From: Christiangramia crocea
GTDB taxonomy: Bacteria; Bacteroidota; Bacteroidia; Flavobacteriales; Flavobacteriaceae
Direction of reading: 5' to 3'
DNA: 64,000 nt
Assembly (NCBI RefSeq): GCF_022410465.1
Contig: NZ_JAJSON010000025.1
Span: 186,001 to 250,000 of the forward strand
A model generated the notes under the pieces. That model was not told where the DNA came from. It did no database searches and saw nothing but the letters and a program-made list of their open reading frames with translations. Shown here in pieces: positions 25,308 through 34,382 of this stretch. A program made the position numbers and the translations under genes. Position 1 is the stretch's first letter. The number at the start of each line of letters is the position of its first letter.

Positions 25308-27890
25308 TTATGCTGAATTCCTACTTGCATTAATATTTCCATATAGTGAACGGGTCACCATTTTCTCATAGATTTCAAGCTTTTCTCCCGCTTGTTCAGA
25401 ATCCCTGCTTAGCTCCTGCACTTTTCTGAGCGCATGCTGCTGTATGGTAAGCAGTGGTAAAACAATTCGCTCCCGTGCCTGTATTGAAGCTCTCATCGCC
25501 GGCTGATTCTGCATCAGGTTCTTATATCCGGTTACTTTCAAGAGCATCTTATTCGATCTTTGAAACTCTTCATGAATAAGCTGCCAGAATTCACCAAATT
25601 CAGGATCATTCTTCATATAAGCAGTTAAAGGGAAGAAAGACTTGGTAAGGCTCATCATGCTGTTTTCCAGCAGAGTCCTGAAAAATTCAGAATTCTCATA
25701 GAGTTTTTTAACCCTGTCAAATTCTCCTTTCTTTTCCAATTCTTCCATTGCAGTTCCCACTCCATAGAACCCGGGTACATTCTGTTTCAACTGGCTCCAG
25801 CTTCCTACGAAAGGGATCGCCCTTAGGTCAGAAAGATTCAGTTCAGCAGATTTATTCCTCTTGGAAGGCCTACTACCAATATTGGTTTTAGCGTAATACT
25901 TAAGAGTACTCATTTTTTCCAGATAAGGAATAAATCTTGGGTGTTTTTTAAAGTCCATATAGGTATTATAGCTAATCTCTGCCAGCTCTATCATGGTCTT
26001 CCTGTCTTCATCGCTCAAAATGTTCTCTCCGTCACTAAAAATTTCATTGGAAACCCCTGAACTTAATAATTGCTCAAGATTATAGGTACATGAGTCTTTT
26101 GTTCCGAAATTAGAACTGATCGTTTGCCCCTGTACTGTAATCTGGATTTCTTCATTCTCAATGGTAGGTCCTAATGAAGCATAGAACTGGTGAGTTTTTC
26201 CTCCACCTCTGGCCGGTGGACCTCCTCTACCGTCAAAAAACACTACTTTGATTCCATATTCTCTGGAAATTTTGGTAAGGGATTCTTTGGCTTTATATAT
26301 ACTCCAGTTAGCCATCAGATAACCCCCGTCTTTGGTACCATCACTAAAACCTAACATAATGGTTTGTTTATTCCCCCTTCTTTCCAGATGCTCTTTATAT
26401 ACCGGATTCTTGTATAATTTCTCCATGACATTATGAGCATCCTGGAGGTCTGGAACCGTTTCAAATAAAGGAATCACATCTACAGTCGGCTTGTCCCAGC
26501 CACACATTCTTAAAAATGCGAATGGCTGAAGTACGCCCTGAACGCTTCCACAGTTACTTATAATATATCGGTTAGCACCCTCTTCACCACTTTTTTCCTG
26601 GATCTCCTGCATGGCATAGATGGAAGAAATAGTGGCTTTACCCATTCCTTCTTCAAAATCCTCCGGATCAAGTTTACCCTGAACATTACTAAGCAGCTCA
26701 ATCTGCTTGTCGTTATCAAGCTCAGAGAAATCAGAAGGAAGTAGTTTATCTGACTTGGAAGTGACCTCAACCACTTCATTTAAAACATCCTGATGAATCC
26801 CGGAATCCTGACGGATATCCAGAGTCGCAAAATGATATCCGAAAAGATTCACTTTATTCAGCATATCATTTACTTCATCAATAAATAAGGACTGATGATC
26901 TCTTTCCAGTATACTCTTGATATTTTGAAGCTTGGACTTGAATTCTTCAAGTGGAAGTTTAACCTCTCCTGTTTTGGAAATTGCAGAATCATACAAACCT
27001 CTTTCAAGATCTCCCATGAGTTCATCTACGCCTCTGAAAGTAAGTCTGCGTTTAAGCTTACGTATATCGCGATAATAATTAAGAAATATAGTCCTTCTTA
27101 AGCGCTTTGCAACCCTCAAAGTAATATCGGTTGTTACAAACGGATTTCCGTCACGGTCACCGCCCGGCCAGAATCCAAGATTAATCACCTGGTTCCCAAT
27201 TTCTTCACCATCAAAAATATTTTGTTGGAGATAATTATGGATCTTACTGGCACTCTGATAAAACACATTTTCGAAATACCAGATAAGGTTCACCGCTTCA
27301 TCATAAGGGGTCGGCTTCTCTTTTTTAAAGAAAGGCGTCTTCCCTAGTTGAGCCAGCAATTGTTTGATCTTAATCAGATCATTTTTCTGAATTGCCTTAT
27401 CCAGGTCTGTAATAATTCCCAGTACACTACCAGGATAGAACTGCGTTGGGTGAGCTGTTAAGGTAGGCCGCACTTTGAACCTTCTCAAATACTCCTTCAA
27501 CTCCTCCAGTTTTTGCTTGGCCTCAGCTGCTTCCTTAACACTTCTTAAGGTTCCGCGGCCGTCCATGTTATTTACTATAGGGAAAGATGCGTCTTCAATG
27601 GCATCAAAAAGCACCACCTGTCTTTCTATATACTGAATAAAACGAAAAAGGAGATTAATTTTTTCTTCTTCTGAAGGGTTTTCGCCGTATTTGTCGAAAA
27701 AACGCTCCACGATCTCTGAAGGGTTTTTATTCTCTTCAAAACCTTTTTCACAAATCTCCTGAAAAAGTGGTAACAGAGCACCTGTTTTCTTAATCTCGTC
27801 ATATGGCAAGGTCAAAAAGATACTGTTGTATACCTGATATTTTGCGAGTACATTATCATTAAATCTATCCAATCTTGGTTCTCTTTGCAT
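25308..27890 (-). CDS. ppc: Phosphoenolpyruvate carboxylase
   Basis: An 860-residue enzyme that fixes bicarbonate onto phosphoenolpyruvate to give oxaloacetate for the TCA cycle. His147 in TLTAHPTQ is the first catalytic histidine. The second signature appears as GFSDGTKDGGYLMANW, and the glycine-rich loop as FDGRGGPPARGGG, slightly different from the E. coli type (GRGGSIGRGG). The C-terminus ends in NASRNSA rather than the usual RNTG. Both differences may be a feature of the Bacteroidota branch, which I cannot check here. It leads an operon with the DinB-like and YihY genes. Confidence 0.95.
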   Translation of the reverse strand: MQREPRLDRFNDNVLAKYQVYNSIFLTLPYDEIKKTGALLPLFQEICEKGFEENKNPSEIVERFFDKYGENPSEEEKINLLFRFIQYIERQVVLFDAIEDASFPIVNNMDGRGTLRSVKEAAEAKQKLEELKEYLRRFKVRPTLTAHPTQFYPGSVLGIITDLDKAIQKNDLIKIKQLLAQLGKTPFFKKEKPTPYDEAVNLIWYFENVFYQSASKIHNYLQQNIFDGEEIGNQVINLGFWPGGDRDGNPFVTTDITLRVAKRLRRTIFLNYYRDIRKLKRRLTFRGVDELMGDLERGLYDSAISKTGEVKLPLEEFKSKLQNIKSILERDHQSLFIDEVNDMLNKVNLFGYHFATLDIRQDSGIHQDVLNEVVEVTSKSDKLLPSDFSELDNDKQIELLSNVQGKLDPEDFEEGMGKATISSIYAMQEIQEKSGEEGANRYIISNCGSVQGVLQPFAFLRMCGWDKPTVDVIPLFETVPDLQDAHNVMEKLYKNPVYKEHLERRGNKQTIMLGFSDGTKDGGYLMANWSIYKAKESLTKISREYGIKVVFFDGRGGPPARGGGKTHQFYASLGPTIENEEIQITVQGQTISSNFGTKDSCTYNLEQLLSSGVSNEIFSDGENILSDEDRKTMIELAEISYNTYMDFKKHPRFIPYLEKMSTLKYYAKTNIGSRPSKRNKSAELNLSDLRAIPFVGSWSQLKQNVPGFYGVGTAMEELEKKGEFDRVKKLYENSEFFRTLLENSMMSLTKSFFPLTAYMKNDPEFGEFWQLIHEEFQRSNKMLLKVTGYKNLMQNQPAMRASIQARERIVLPLLTIQQHALRKVQELSRDSEQAGEKLEIYEKMVTRSLYGNINASRNSA

Positions 27891-27919
27891 AATTAAGTTT
27901 TAGCGTATTCGATTCTTTT

Positions 27920-27962
27920 AAAATTATAAAAAAACCCTTTAAACGAAACAGTCTAAAGGGCC
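27920..27962 (-). terminator. Terminator of the Lrp-type regulator gene
   Basis: On the minus strand CCCTTTA and TAAAGGG (27954-27960 with 27935-27941) form a 7-bp stem with a 12-base loop, followed by TTTTTTTATAATTTT. Confidence 0.7.
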
Positions 27963-27984
27963 TTTAATAAAAGTTTAGGACTGT

Positions 27985-28464
27985 TTACAACTCTTTAAAG
28001 ATGGAATGCATCAGCCGTTTTTTATCATTAATACTTTCCTCCAGGGAAATCATTGTTTCGGTACGGTAAACACCTTCAATATCGTCCAGCTGGAATATAA
28101 TTTCCTTGGCGTGCTGTGTATTTCTCGCTCTTATTTTACAAAAGACATTGAATTTACCCGTGGTTACGTGAGCAACAGTCACAAAGGGAATTTCATTTAT
28201 CCTTTCCAGAACGAATTTGGTTTGTGAAGTATTCTTCAAGAATACACCAACATACGCAATAAAAGCATATCCAAGCTTCTTATAATCAAGTGTTAATGAG
28301 GAACCAATAATGATCCCTGCTTCTTCCATTTTTTTCACCCTTACATGAACGGTTCCTGCAGAAATAAGCAGTTTTTTGGCGATATCGGTAAATGGAGTTC
28401 TCGTATTCTCGATAAGCATATCAAGAATCTGGTGGTCTGTTTCGTCTAATTTGAACTTGGCCAT
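27985..28464 (-). CDS. Lrp/AsnC family transcriptional regulator
   Basis: A 159-residue regulator with an N-terminal winged helix-turn-helix (about 8-60; TPFTDIAKKLLISAGTVHVRVKKMEEAG) and a C-terminal RAM effector domain (about 70-150; TGKFNVFCKIRARNTQHAKEIIF). Lrp/AsnC proteins respond to amino acids and assemble as octamers; the ligand here is unknown. It is a single-gene unit with its own terminator, and ppc lies beyond on the same strand. The TAATTTTG box on the minus strand at 28491-28498 is a likely promoter. Confidence 0.9.
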   Translation of the reverse strand: MAKFKLDETDHQILDMLIENTRTPFTDIAKKLLISAGTVHVRVKKMEEAGIIIGSSLTLDYKKLGYAFIAYVGVFLKNTSQTKFVLERINEIPFVTVAHVTTGKFNVFCKIRARNTQHAKEIIFQLDDIEGVYRTETMISLEESINDKKRLMHSIFKEL

Positions 28465-28490
28465 TTTTAAACTTCTTTTTTAATGAACCT

Positions 28491-28498
28491 CAAAATTA
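28491..28498 (-). promoter_or_regulatory. Probable -7 element of the Lrp-type gene
   Basis: The minus strand reads TAATTTTG, an exact TAnnTTTG match, 26 bases before the ATG. No good -33 partner is found. Confidence 0.35.
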
Positions 28499-28536
28499 AG
28501 ACAAAATCATTGAATTATTGATAATTAATTTGATAA

Positions 28537-29700
28537 TTATCCATATTTAACCTGTAATTCTGCAGTATTTAAGATAATTTTATTAACTATAACGTTTTCG
28601 GCCACTTTTTCCTCACCCGGAAGCTTCAGTTTTCTCCTCTTTCCTTCGATCTCACGGTGCCCAAATTTGTGGATGCTTTCAGCAATATTTTCCACCACCG
28701 GCTCAAATTCAATCCTTTTATTGCTCAAAACCTCCCTGAACTGTATGGCCACATCCCTCAATTGACCATCTATTTCTACTTCTCTTATAATAATATCGTT
28801 GAATAACTTTTGATTCTCCGGTATCTTAAAGTAGTCTTCGTAATCAACAGAAACATCTTCTTTATTTGAAATCTGATACAAACAGGACAGCAAAGCTCTG
28901 AAAACATATTTACGAGTCTTTTCTCGCTCATAATCATTAGGATAATGCCCGGCCTCAAATAGTAAAGTGGGTGTAGATAGATTTTGAAAGGTATCGCCGG
29001 CGCAATTGATATTGAAAGCATCATCATATCTTCCAATTTGCCCCGGCAGCTGATCTTTTAGATCTTTCTCAATACCGGCAATAAGCCCCATACTCTTCCT
29101 ACGGGCTTCATCAATGCTTCGTTCCTCATCTTTGGAAGGAGTGAGGAAAGACAAGGTAGCGGGGCTGGCTTTATTTCCCGCGCTAAAAATGGTTCTCTGG
29201 TCATGCAGGTTAAGACAGTAATCAGGCTGAAGCTCCTCATACTGCTGTCTTAAGATTTTACTCTCTGGTTGACTCAAATTTCGAAGATCACGGTTAAGAT
29301 CTACAGAATTGGCATTAATACGGGTATAAGCCTCAGCTCCGTCGGGATTAAGCATCGGGATAATATAAAGACTACAATTTTCCAGAATTCCGGAAATAAT
29401 CTTATGAGACGCCTTTTTGAATACATTTAACAGGTCAATTATAGCCTTGGTAGTTGTAGATTCATTGCCATGCATCTGAGACCAGGCCAGAACTTTGGTT
29501 TTCCCGGTACCCAGTTTATATATATATATAGGTCTGTTTTGAACAGATTTCCCAATTTCAACAATCTCAAAATCTTTTTCAAACTCCTTTTTTATCAGTT
29601 CAATATCTGATATGGTCACATATCTACCAGTGATCTTTTCAAATTTAATCCCGGCATAAGACTTATCAGTAAACAGATCTATAAGCATTTTGTTTTCCAT
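28537..29700 (-). CDS. M14 family zinc carboxypeptidase
   Basis: A metallocarboxypeptidase-like protein of 387 residues. The zinc ligands are HxxE in WSQMHGNEST and a later histidine in NLHDQRTIF, with the typical YIIPMLNPDGAEAYTR and SVDLNRD between; the catalytic glutamate lies in LLFEAGHY. No signal peptide is visible, so it may act in the cytoplasm. A short C-terminal extension (about 290-387) is not part of the core fold. The start is ATG 29700 (MENKMLID); an upstream in-frame ATG at 29754 would run through the operator region. It is divergent from the XRE regulator and shares its control region. Confidence 0.87.
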   Translation of the reverse strand: MENKMLIDLFTDKSYAGIKFEKITGRYVTISDIELIKKEFEKDFEIVEIGKSVQNRPIYIYKLGTGKTKVLAWSQMHGNESTTTKAIIDLLNVFKKASHKIISGILENCSLYIIPMLNPDGAEAYTRINANSVDLNRDLRNLSQPESKILRQQYEELQPDYCLNLHDQRTIFSAGNKASPATLSFLTPSKDEERSIDEARRKSMGLIAGIEKDLKDQLPGQIGRYDDAFNINCAGDTFQNLSTPTLLFEAGHYPNDYEREKTRKYVFRALLSCLYQISNKEDVSVDYEDYFKIPENQKLFNDIIIREVEIDGQLRDVAIQFREVLSNKRIEFEPVVENIAESIHKFGHREIEGKRRKLKLPGEEKVAENVIVNKIILNTAELQVKYG

Positions 29701-29989
29701 GTTTACAAAACTAAACAATGTATATTTTACAATTGTAAACAAGTGAAATTGCAAATTGTGTATACAACTGTGAACACTAATTATACATCAGTATCTGCTA
29801 AGGCTGGAAAAATTCCATATACAAGTATTTTTACATATAATACGTTGTATTTTAGATATTAACAATATTTTACTTGTACCTTTTATTTAATACTTAAATT
29901 AAAGTTTACAAATGTAACAGGATTGTTTTGTAAATATTATTTACATTTGTAACTTAAGTTAACTCTTTATTTGTGTTACAATGGTAAAC
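29701..29989. promoter_or_regulatory. Array of TTACAnnTGTAA operators between the M14 and XRE genes
   Basis: Palindromic copies of GTTTACAnnTGTAAAC are spread through this divergent gap. The best is the perfect TTTACAATTGTAAA at 29726-29739. Others are GTTTACAAATGTAAC at 29904-29918, TTACATTTGTAA at 29941-29952 and GTTACAATGGTAAAC at 29975-29989. The last covers the ATG of the XRE gene. Weaker versions are at 29701-29716, next to the M14 start codon, and around 29761-29775. The most likely ligand is the XRE protein encoded alongside. This is inference from position and symmetry. Confidence 0.7.
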
Positions 29990-30388
29990 ACTGAGAAATT
30001 CGCTTCGAGACTCAATAAAATCCTGGATTATTACGATTTGTCTGCTGCTTCCTTTGCTGATAAAATTGAAGTTGGGCGCTCATCTATCTCTCACATTCTT
30101 TCAGGAAGAAATAAACCAAGCCTGGATTTTGTAATGAAGGTTGTAACTAATTTCCCAGAGGTCGAGCTCTACTGGCTTTTAAATGGAAAGGGGAAATTTC
30201 CGGCAGATTCAGAAACTCCAAAAAATGCTGGCGTAGTTTCCAAACAGGAAGATACACCTGCACCTCCCGCGTATGATAAAAATCCATCTTCAGTACCTCC
30301 TGTTCTACCTTCCAGTTCTCCCGGCAAGAAAATTCAGAGGATCGTTATTTTTTATACAGATGGTAGTTTTGATGCTTTTGAAAATTGA
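29981..30388 (+). CDS. XRE-family helix-turn-helix transcriptional regulator
   Basis: A 135-residue regulator. Residues 5-65 form an HTH_3/XRE domain (SAASFADKIEVGRSSISHILSGRNKPSLDF), with an aligned pocket ending WLLNGKGKFP. A proline-rich linker (about 85-115) leads to a C-terminal strand IQRIVIFYTDGSFDAFE, a pattern I recall from many flavobacterial regulators. It probably represses itself and perhaps the divergent M14 gene through the TTACAnnTGTAA sites, one of which spans its start codon. The lipoprotein gene follows 31 bases later. Confidence 0.88.
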   Translation: MVNTEKFASRLNKILDYYDLSAASFADKIEVGRSSISHILSGRNKPSLDFVMKVVTNFPEVELYWLLNGKGKFPADSETPKNAGVVSKQEDTPAPPAYDKNPSSVPPVLPSSSPGKKIQRIVIFYTDGSFDAFEN

Positions 30389-30415
30389 TTATCCCGGATA
30401 AATTGGATTATTTTG
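30385..30415 (+). promoter_or_regulatory. Possible promoter of the lipoprotein gene (TTG-N20-TTATTTTG)
   Basis: TTG at 30385-30387 and TTATTTTG at 30408-30415 (one mismatch to TAnnTTTG) are 20 bases apart. The box ends only four bases before the ATG at 30420. Confidence 0.35.
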
Positions 30416-30419
30416 CGAT

Positions 30420-30797
30420 ATGAAAAAATTACTGGGTTTAATTAGTCTGTTACTTTTAGCATCCTGTTTTAATGTTGAAAGAAATTGTGAAGATTTCCGT
30501 ACAGGGACCTTTAAATTTGAGACCTATTTAAATGGTGAACTGGTCACCTCAACTTTTATAAGGAACGACAGTATTGAGATCGAGAAATTCCAGGGAAAGA
30601 CCGACACATCTTCCGTAAGATGGATCAACGATTGTGAATACATTCTGAAAAATCTTCATCCGAAAGGGATGTCAGAAGAAAAAGCCATTCATATGAAAAT
30701 ACTCACCACTAACAAGAATGGATATACCTTCGAGTACGGAGAGGTTGGCCAGGCTAAGAAAGCCAAAGGAAAGGTTATTAAAGTCTCTGGAGATTAA
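30420..30797 (+). CDS. Small lipoprotein of unknown function
   Basis: A 125-residue lipoprotein. The signal peptide ends in a lipobox (LLLLASC), giving a mature start at Cys16. The mature part is rich in beta strands (GTFKFETYLNGELVTSTFIRN, then a domain with EYILKNLHPK and GYTFEYGEVGQAKKAKGKVIKV) and could be a small lipocalin-like or DUF-type barrel. Related proteins in flavobacteria sit near parC and have been mislabelled as topoisomerase IV, if I recall correctly; nothing here supports that. Its last four bases overlap the end of mscL on the opposite strand. Confidence 0.75.
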   Translation: MKKLLGLISLLLLASCFNVERNCEDFRTGTFKFETYLNGELVTSTFIRNDSIEIEKFQGKTDTSSVRWINDCEYILKNLHPKGMSEEKAIHMKILTTNKNGYTFEYGEVGQAKKAKGKVIKVSGD

Positions 30798-31240
30798 TTC
30801 TGTCTTTCACGAAGGAGATTATTCTGTTCTTCCATAAGATCATTTAAATTGGACAGCAATTCAATGTCTTTAGGAGTGACCACTTTTTCATTTTTCGGAT
30901 CCTGTGCTTTATTCCTGAATCGATTCATGAATTTTACTACGATAAAGACTACGAAACCTATAACAAGAAAATCGATAAGCGTTTCTATCAGCAACCCGTA
31001 TCCAATAGAAACTTCTTTAATGAAGTCTGCGCTTCCCTCAGTACCGACTTCTTCTCTCAGGACCAGCTTGCGATCAGCATAATTAATACCATCGGTCATA
31101 AGGCTTAGCGGGGGCATGATGACCTGTTTCACCAGTACATCTACCACGCTGTTAAATGCGGTACCAATAATGATACCTACAGCCATATCTACCATATTGC
31201 CCTTAACGGCAAATTCCTTGAACTCTTTAATTAATCCCAT
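30794..31240 (-). CDS. mscL: Large-conductance mechanosensitive channel
   Basis: A homopentameric inner-membrane channel of 148 residues that opens under extreme membrane tension to release solutes after osmotic downshock. The N-terminal helix and first membrane helix are typical: FKEFAVKGNMVDMAVGIIIG, AFNSVVDVLVKQVIMPPLS. The second helix (about 78-102; YGLLIETLIDFLVIGFVVFIVV) precedes the charged cytoplasmic bundle. Its start codon overlaps the parC stop by one base (TAATG), so it is translated from the topoisomerase IV transcript. Confidence 0.95.
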   Translation of the reverse strand: MGLIKEFKEFAVKGNMVDMAVGIIIGTAFNSVVDVLVKQVIMPPLSLMTDGINYADRKLVLREEVGTEGSADFIKEVSIGYGLLIETLIDFLVIGFVVFIVVKFMNRFRNKAQDPKNEKVVTPKDIELLSNLNDLMEEQNNLLRERQN

Positions 31241-33891
31241 TATTCGTCAAATAAGGATGCCTGACCTTCAGAGTTAGATTTTTTTTCAGGTACTATAATC
31301 TCACCTGATACTATATCTTCCCCACTGATTTTTTCGTCATTGGAGCTTTTGTCTTTTTCCGTTTCCGCATCACCTTCCTCCTGCTCCTCGTAAGGCACGG
31401 GATCAAGAAGATTTATCTGGTTTACTTTTTCTGTAGTTAATTGATTTCCAAGGGCTTTAATCCCCTTTACTGAAATAAAATCTTCAATGTTTATTTCATC
31501 GTTTTCACGACGCTCTTTACCCTTAGGTTTTGTATAAACTATTTCGGCTCTGGGATAATAATCTGTAGAAACAACCTCTAGAAAGGAATCTTCATGATCA
31601 CTTATGAATTTCTCTTCTTTATCGGGATGTTCAATAAGGAATCGCTTTACATAATAGCGCTCCTTTTCAGGCTCCCAGTAAATTGCCGAGATAGGCTTGT
31701 CTTTAACCCATTTTTCCAGAACTACCATTTCATCATCAAACCTGGTAGTAAGTTCAGGCTTGATGGTTTTCACCATTCCGTCCTGGGTGACAATAAGCAG
31801 CCTGTCGTCTCCTTTAAATTCACCGAGCAATTCGCCTCTTTCATCTACATTCAGTCTTTTTACCGTTTCATCAAACCAGATCCTTCTTGGCTTTAAAGTA
31901 GAAACACCTTCTTCTTTAAGCTCTATGCGTTTTACAGAATATTTTGTAACGATATTTCCTTTAACATTGCGTCCCTTGATCAGTACATCGGCAAAGTCAA
32001 GATCAAACTTCAGTTTTCTTATGCTCCCCACCTGGCGAAGCAATACAGTTACCACTTCTGCCTCACCATTAGGATTAGCCGAAAAGTAGAGCACCGAAGA
32101 ATCTTTTTTACCCTGGGTCAAATCATATTCGCGATCCCGGGTTACCGAAGTAACTGAAAATCGCTTAACATAGGTCTTACCGCCTTTTCCATCACGGTAG
32201 ACCATATTATAGATAGTTCGTTTGTCTTTTTTCTTGAATATGGCAACGTGGATGATATCTTTACCTATGAAGGTCTTGGAATCCACCTTGGTCACCATCA
32301 TTTTTCCGTCTGCTGTAAAACAGATAACATCATCTATATCCGAACAATCGGTGACGTATTCATCTTTTTTAAGGGAAGTACCTACAAAACCTTCAGTTCT
32401 ATTCACATACAGCTTCGTATTTCTTATCACTACCTTGGTAGCTTCTATATCCTCGAAAAGTCGAAGTTCGGTTTTGCGATCTCTGCCTGCGCCATAATCC
32501 TTCTTCAGTTTTTTGAAATAATCCACCGCAAAATCTACAATATTGTCCAGATGATGTTTTACCTGAGCTATCTCACCTTCCAGGGCATCGATCTTCTGCT
32601 GAGCCTTGTCTATATCGAATTTCGAAATCCGCTTAATACGGATTTCGGTCAGTCTCACGATATCATCTTCCGTCACTTCACGCTTAAGGTGGCGGGTATG
32701 GGGTTTCAGGCCTTTATCAATAGCCTGGATCACTCCTTCCCAGGTCTCCTCTTCTTCTATATCCCGGTATATACGGTTTTCGATAAAAATTCTTTCCAGA
32801 GAGGCGAAATGCCATTGTTCTTCAAGCTCTCCCAGTTTTATTTCGAGTTCATTCTTAAGGAGTTGAAGTGTATGGTCTGTAGACCTTCGAAGAATATCAG
32901 AAACCCCAAGGAAAATCGGTTTATGATCAATGATCACACAGCCCAGCGGTGCCAATGAATTCTCGCACTGCGTGAAAGCATACAGTGCATCGATGGTCTT
33001 ATCTGGCGAAATATTATTGGGTAAGTGGATGAGTATCTCTACTTCCGCCGCCGTATTATCTTCGATTTTCTTGATCTTAATTTTACCCTTATCATTTGCC
33101 TTTAAAACAGAATCGATCAAACTGGAAGTAGTGGTGCCATAAGGAACCTCAGTTATTGCCAAAGTATTTTTGTCGACCTGACTTATCTTGGCTCTGACCC
33201 TAACACGACCTCCTCGTTTCCCGTCATTATAGTTGCTAATATCAGCAATACCTCCTGTTGGGAAATCAGGAAAAATTTTAAATTTCTTTCCTTTCAAATG
33301 CTGAATAGAAGCCTCTATTAATTCATTGAAATTATGCGGAAGTATCCTGGTACTTAGCCCTACCGCGATACCTTCAGCGCCCTGCGCCAATAGCAACGGG
33401 AACTTTACCGGCAGGTTTACCGGCTCATTCTTTCTGCCGTCGTATGAAAGTTGCCATTCAGTAAGTTTAGGGCTGTATAAAACCTCTAAAGCAAATTTAG
33501 ACAGTCTTGCTTCAATATAACGCGGTGCAGCCGCACGGTCCCCGGTAAGAATATTCCCCCAGTTACCCTGTGTATCTATAAGCAGTTCCTTCTGACCAAT
33601 CTGAACCATGGCATCGCCTATACTTGCATCACCATGAGGGTGATACTGCATGGTATGTCCCACAATATTGGCTACCTTATTATAACGACCGTCATCCAGG
33701 TCTTTCATAGAATGCATAATACGGCGCTGCACGGGTTTGAATCCGTCTTCTATTGCAGGTACCGCCCGTTCCAGGATTACGTATGAAGCATAATCCAGGA
33801 ACCAGTCTTTATACATTCCAGTTATCTTTATAAGTTCTTCCTTATTTTCTTCAAACTGCTCTTCCTGAGCTCCTTCTAGGTTTTCTTCCAT
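31240..33891 (-). CDS. parC: DNA topoisomerase IV subunit A
   Basis: The A subunit of topoisomerase IV, 883 residues, which separates linked chromosomes. The breakage-rejoining domain covers about 20-500, with catalytic Tyr125 in RAAAPRYIEARL. The region equivalent to the quinolone-determining loop is HPHGDASIGD, lacking the usual Ser. The C-terminal half is a pinwheel of the ParC kind without the GyrA box, and ends with an acidic, disordered tail (about 830-883). It is preceded by the membrane protein gene with a one-base overlap and followed by mscL, again with a one-base overlap. Confidence 0.95.
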   Translation of the reverse strand: MEENLEGAQEEQFEENKEELIKITGMYKDWFLDYASYVILERAVPAIEDGFKPVQRRIMHSMKDLDDGRYNKVANIVGHTMQYHPHGDASIGDAMVQIGQKELLIDTQGNWGNILTGDRAAAPRYIEARLSKFALEVLYSPKLTEWQLSYDGRKNEPVNLPVKFPLLLAQGAEGIAVGLSTRILPHNFNELIEASIQHLKGKKFKIFPDFPTGGIADISNYNDGKRGGRVRVRAKISQVDKNTLAITEVPYGTTTSSLIDSVLKANDKGKIKIKKIEDNTAAEVEILIHLPNNISPDKTIDALYAFTQCENSLAPLGCVIIDHKPIFLGVSDILRRSTDHTLQLLKNELEIKLGELEEQWHFASLERIFIENRIYRDIEEEETWEGVIQAIDKGLKPHTRHLKREVTEDDIVRLTEIRIKRISKFDIDKAQQKIDALEGEIAQVKHHLDNIVDFAVDYFKKLKKDYGAGRDRKTELRLFEDIEATKVVIRNTKLYVNRTEGFVGTSLKKDEYVTDCSDIDDVICFTADGKMMVTKVDSKTFIGKDIIHVAIFKKKDKRTIYNMVYRDGKGGKTYVKRFSVTSVTRDREYDLTQGKKDSSVLYFSANPNGEAEVVTVLLRQVGSIRKLKFDLDFADVLIKGRNVKGNIVTKYSVKRIELKEEGVSTLKPRRIWFDETVKRLNVDERGELLGEFKGDDRLLIVTQDGMVKTIKPELTTRFDDEMVVLEKWVKDKPISAIYWEPEKERYYVKRFLIEHPDKEEKFISDHEDSFLEVVSTDYYPRAEIVYTKPKGKERRENDEINIEDFISVKGIKALGNQLTTEKVNQINLLDPVPYEEQEEGDAETEKDKSSNDEKISGEDIVSGEIIVPEKKSNSEGQASLFDE

Positions 33892-34382
33892 TAGGCAGTA
33901 GGTTTAGGTATGGTTTCCAGGACTTTTTGAAGTGAGGCCACCATCCCCTTTTTCTTTTTTCGGGTTAAAAATGTAGTATTAAATGTATATTTTCTATATC
34001 CTTTCTTTCTTCTTGATCTAATATAAATGGTCAGTGCCGAATATATCCCGTAATCCACAAACCTGAATTTACCCAATTTCCTTTTAGGGAATTCAGCTTT
34101 TTGAACCCGGTACTCCATGAATTTAGAGAAAAACACCCCGTTATTCTTGAAATTCAGCGTTTCTCCATCACTGTCAAAATCAAAAGACTGACCAATCCTG
34201 TGAACATACAACCCCAGCAGCAATGTGACTATATTTGGTAAAAAATGACTGAACCCGATTTCCTGTTCGGAATCTGAAGCCATAATTTCAATATTCACAA
34301 AAACATTAGTGATAAATACCGCTATTAAAACGATATAAATTGAAGGGACTATCTTGATCTCAGTTCTATTGGTAAATCTCAT
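33891..34382 (-). CDS. Membrane protein of unknown function between parE and parC
   Basis: A 163-residue protein with two N-terminal membrane helices (about 11-33 and 46-66) and a C-terminal cytoplasmic domain rich in beta strands and basic residues ([29 protein letters not shown]), which resembles a small bacterial PH-like domain. No catalytic motif is seen. It overlaps parE by four bases and parC by one base, so it is firmly inside the topoisomerase IV operon. Its position, rather than its sequence, is the only hint at function. Family unknown to me. Confidence 0.75.
   Translation of the reverse strand: MRFTNRTEIKIVPSIYIVLIAVFITNVFVNIEIMASDSEQEIGFSHFLPNIVTLLLGLYVHRIGQSFDFDSDGETLNFKNNGVFFSKFMEYRVQKAEFPKRKLGKFRFVDYGIYSALTIYIRSRRKKGYRKYTFNTTFLTRKKKKGMVASLQKVLETIPKPTA

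Noticed and set aside
29519-29530. TA dinucleotide run inside the M14 peptidase gene
   Set aside because: Short, within a conserved coding region, and explained by Tyr-Ile codons on the coding strand.
32248-32958. Plus-strand reading frame of 236 residues opposite parC
   Set aside because: It is antisense to a conserved core of parC, resembles no family, and has no promoter box. The length follows from base composition of the true gene.
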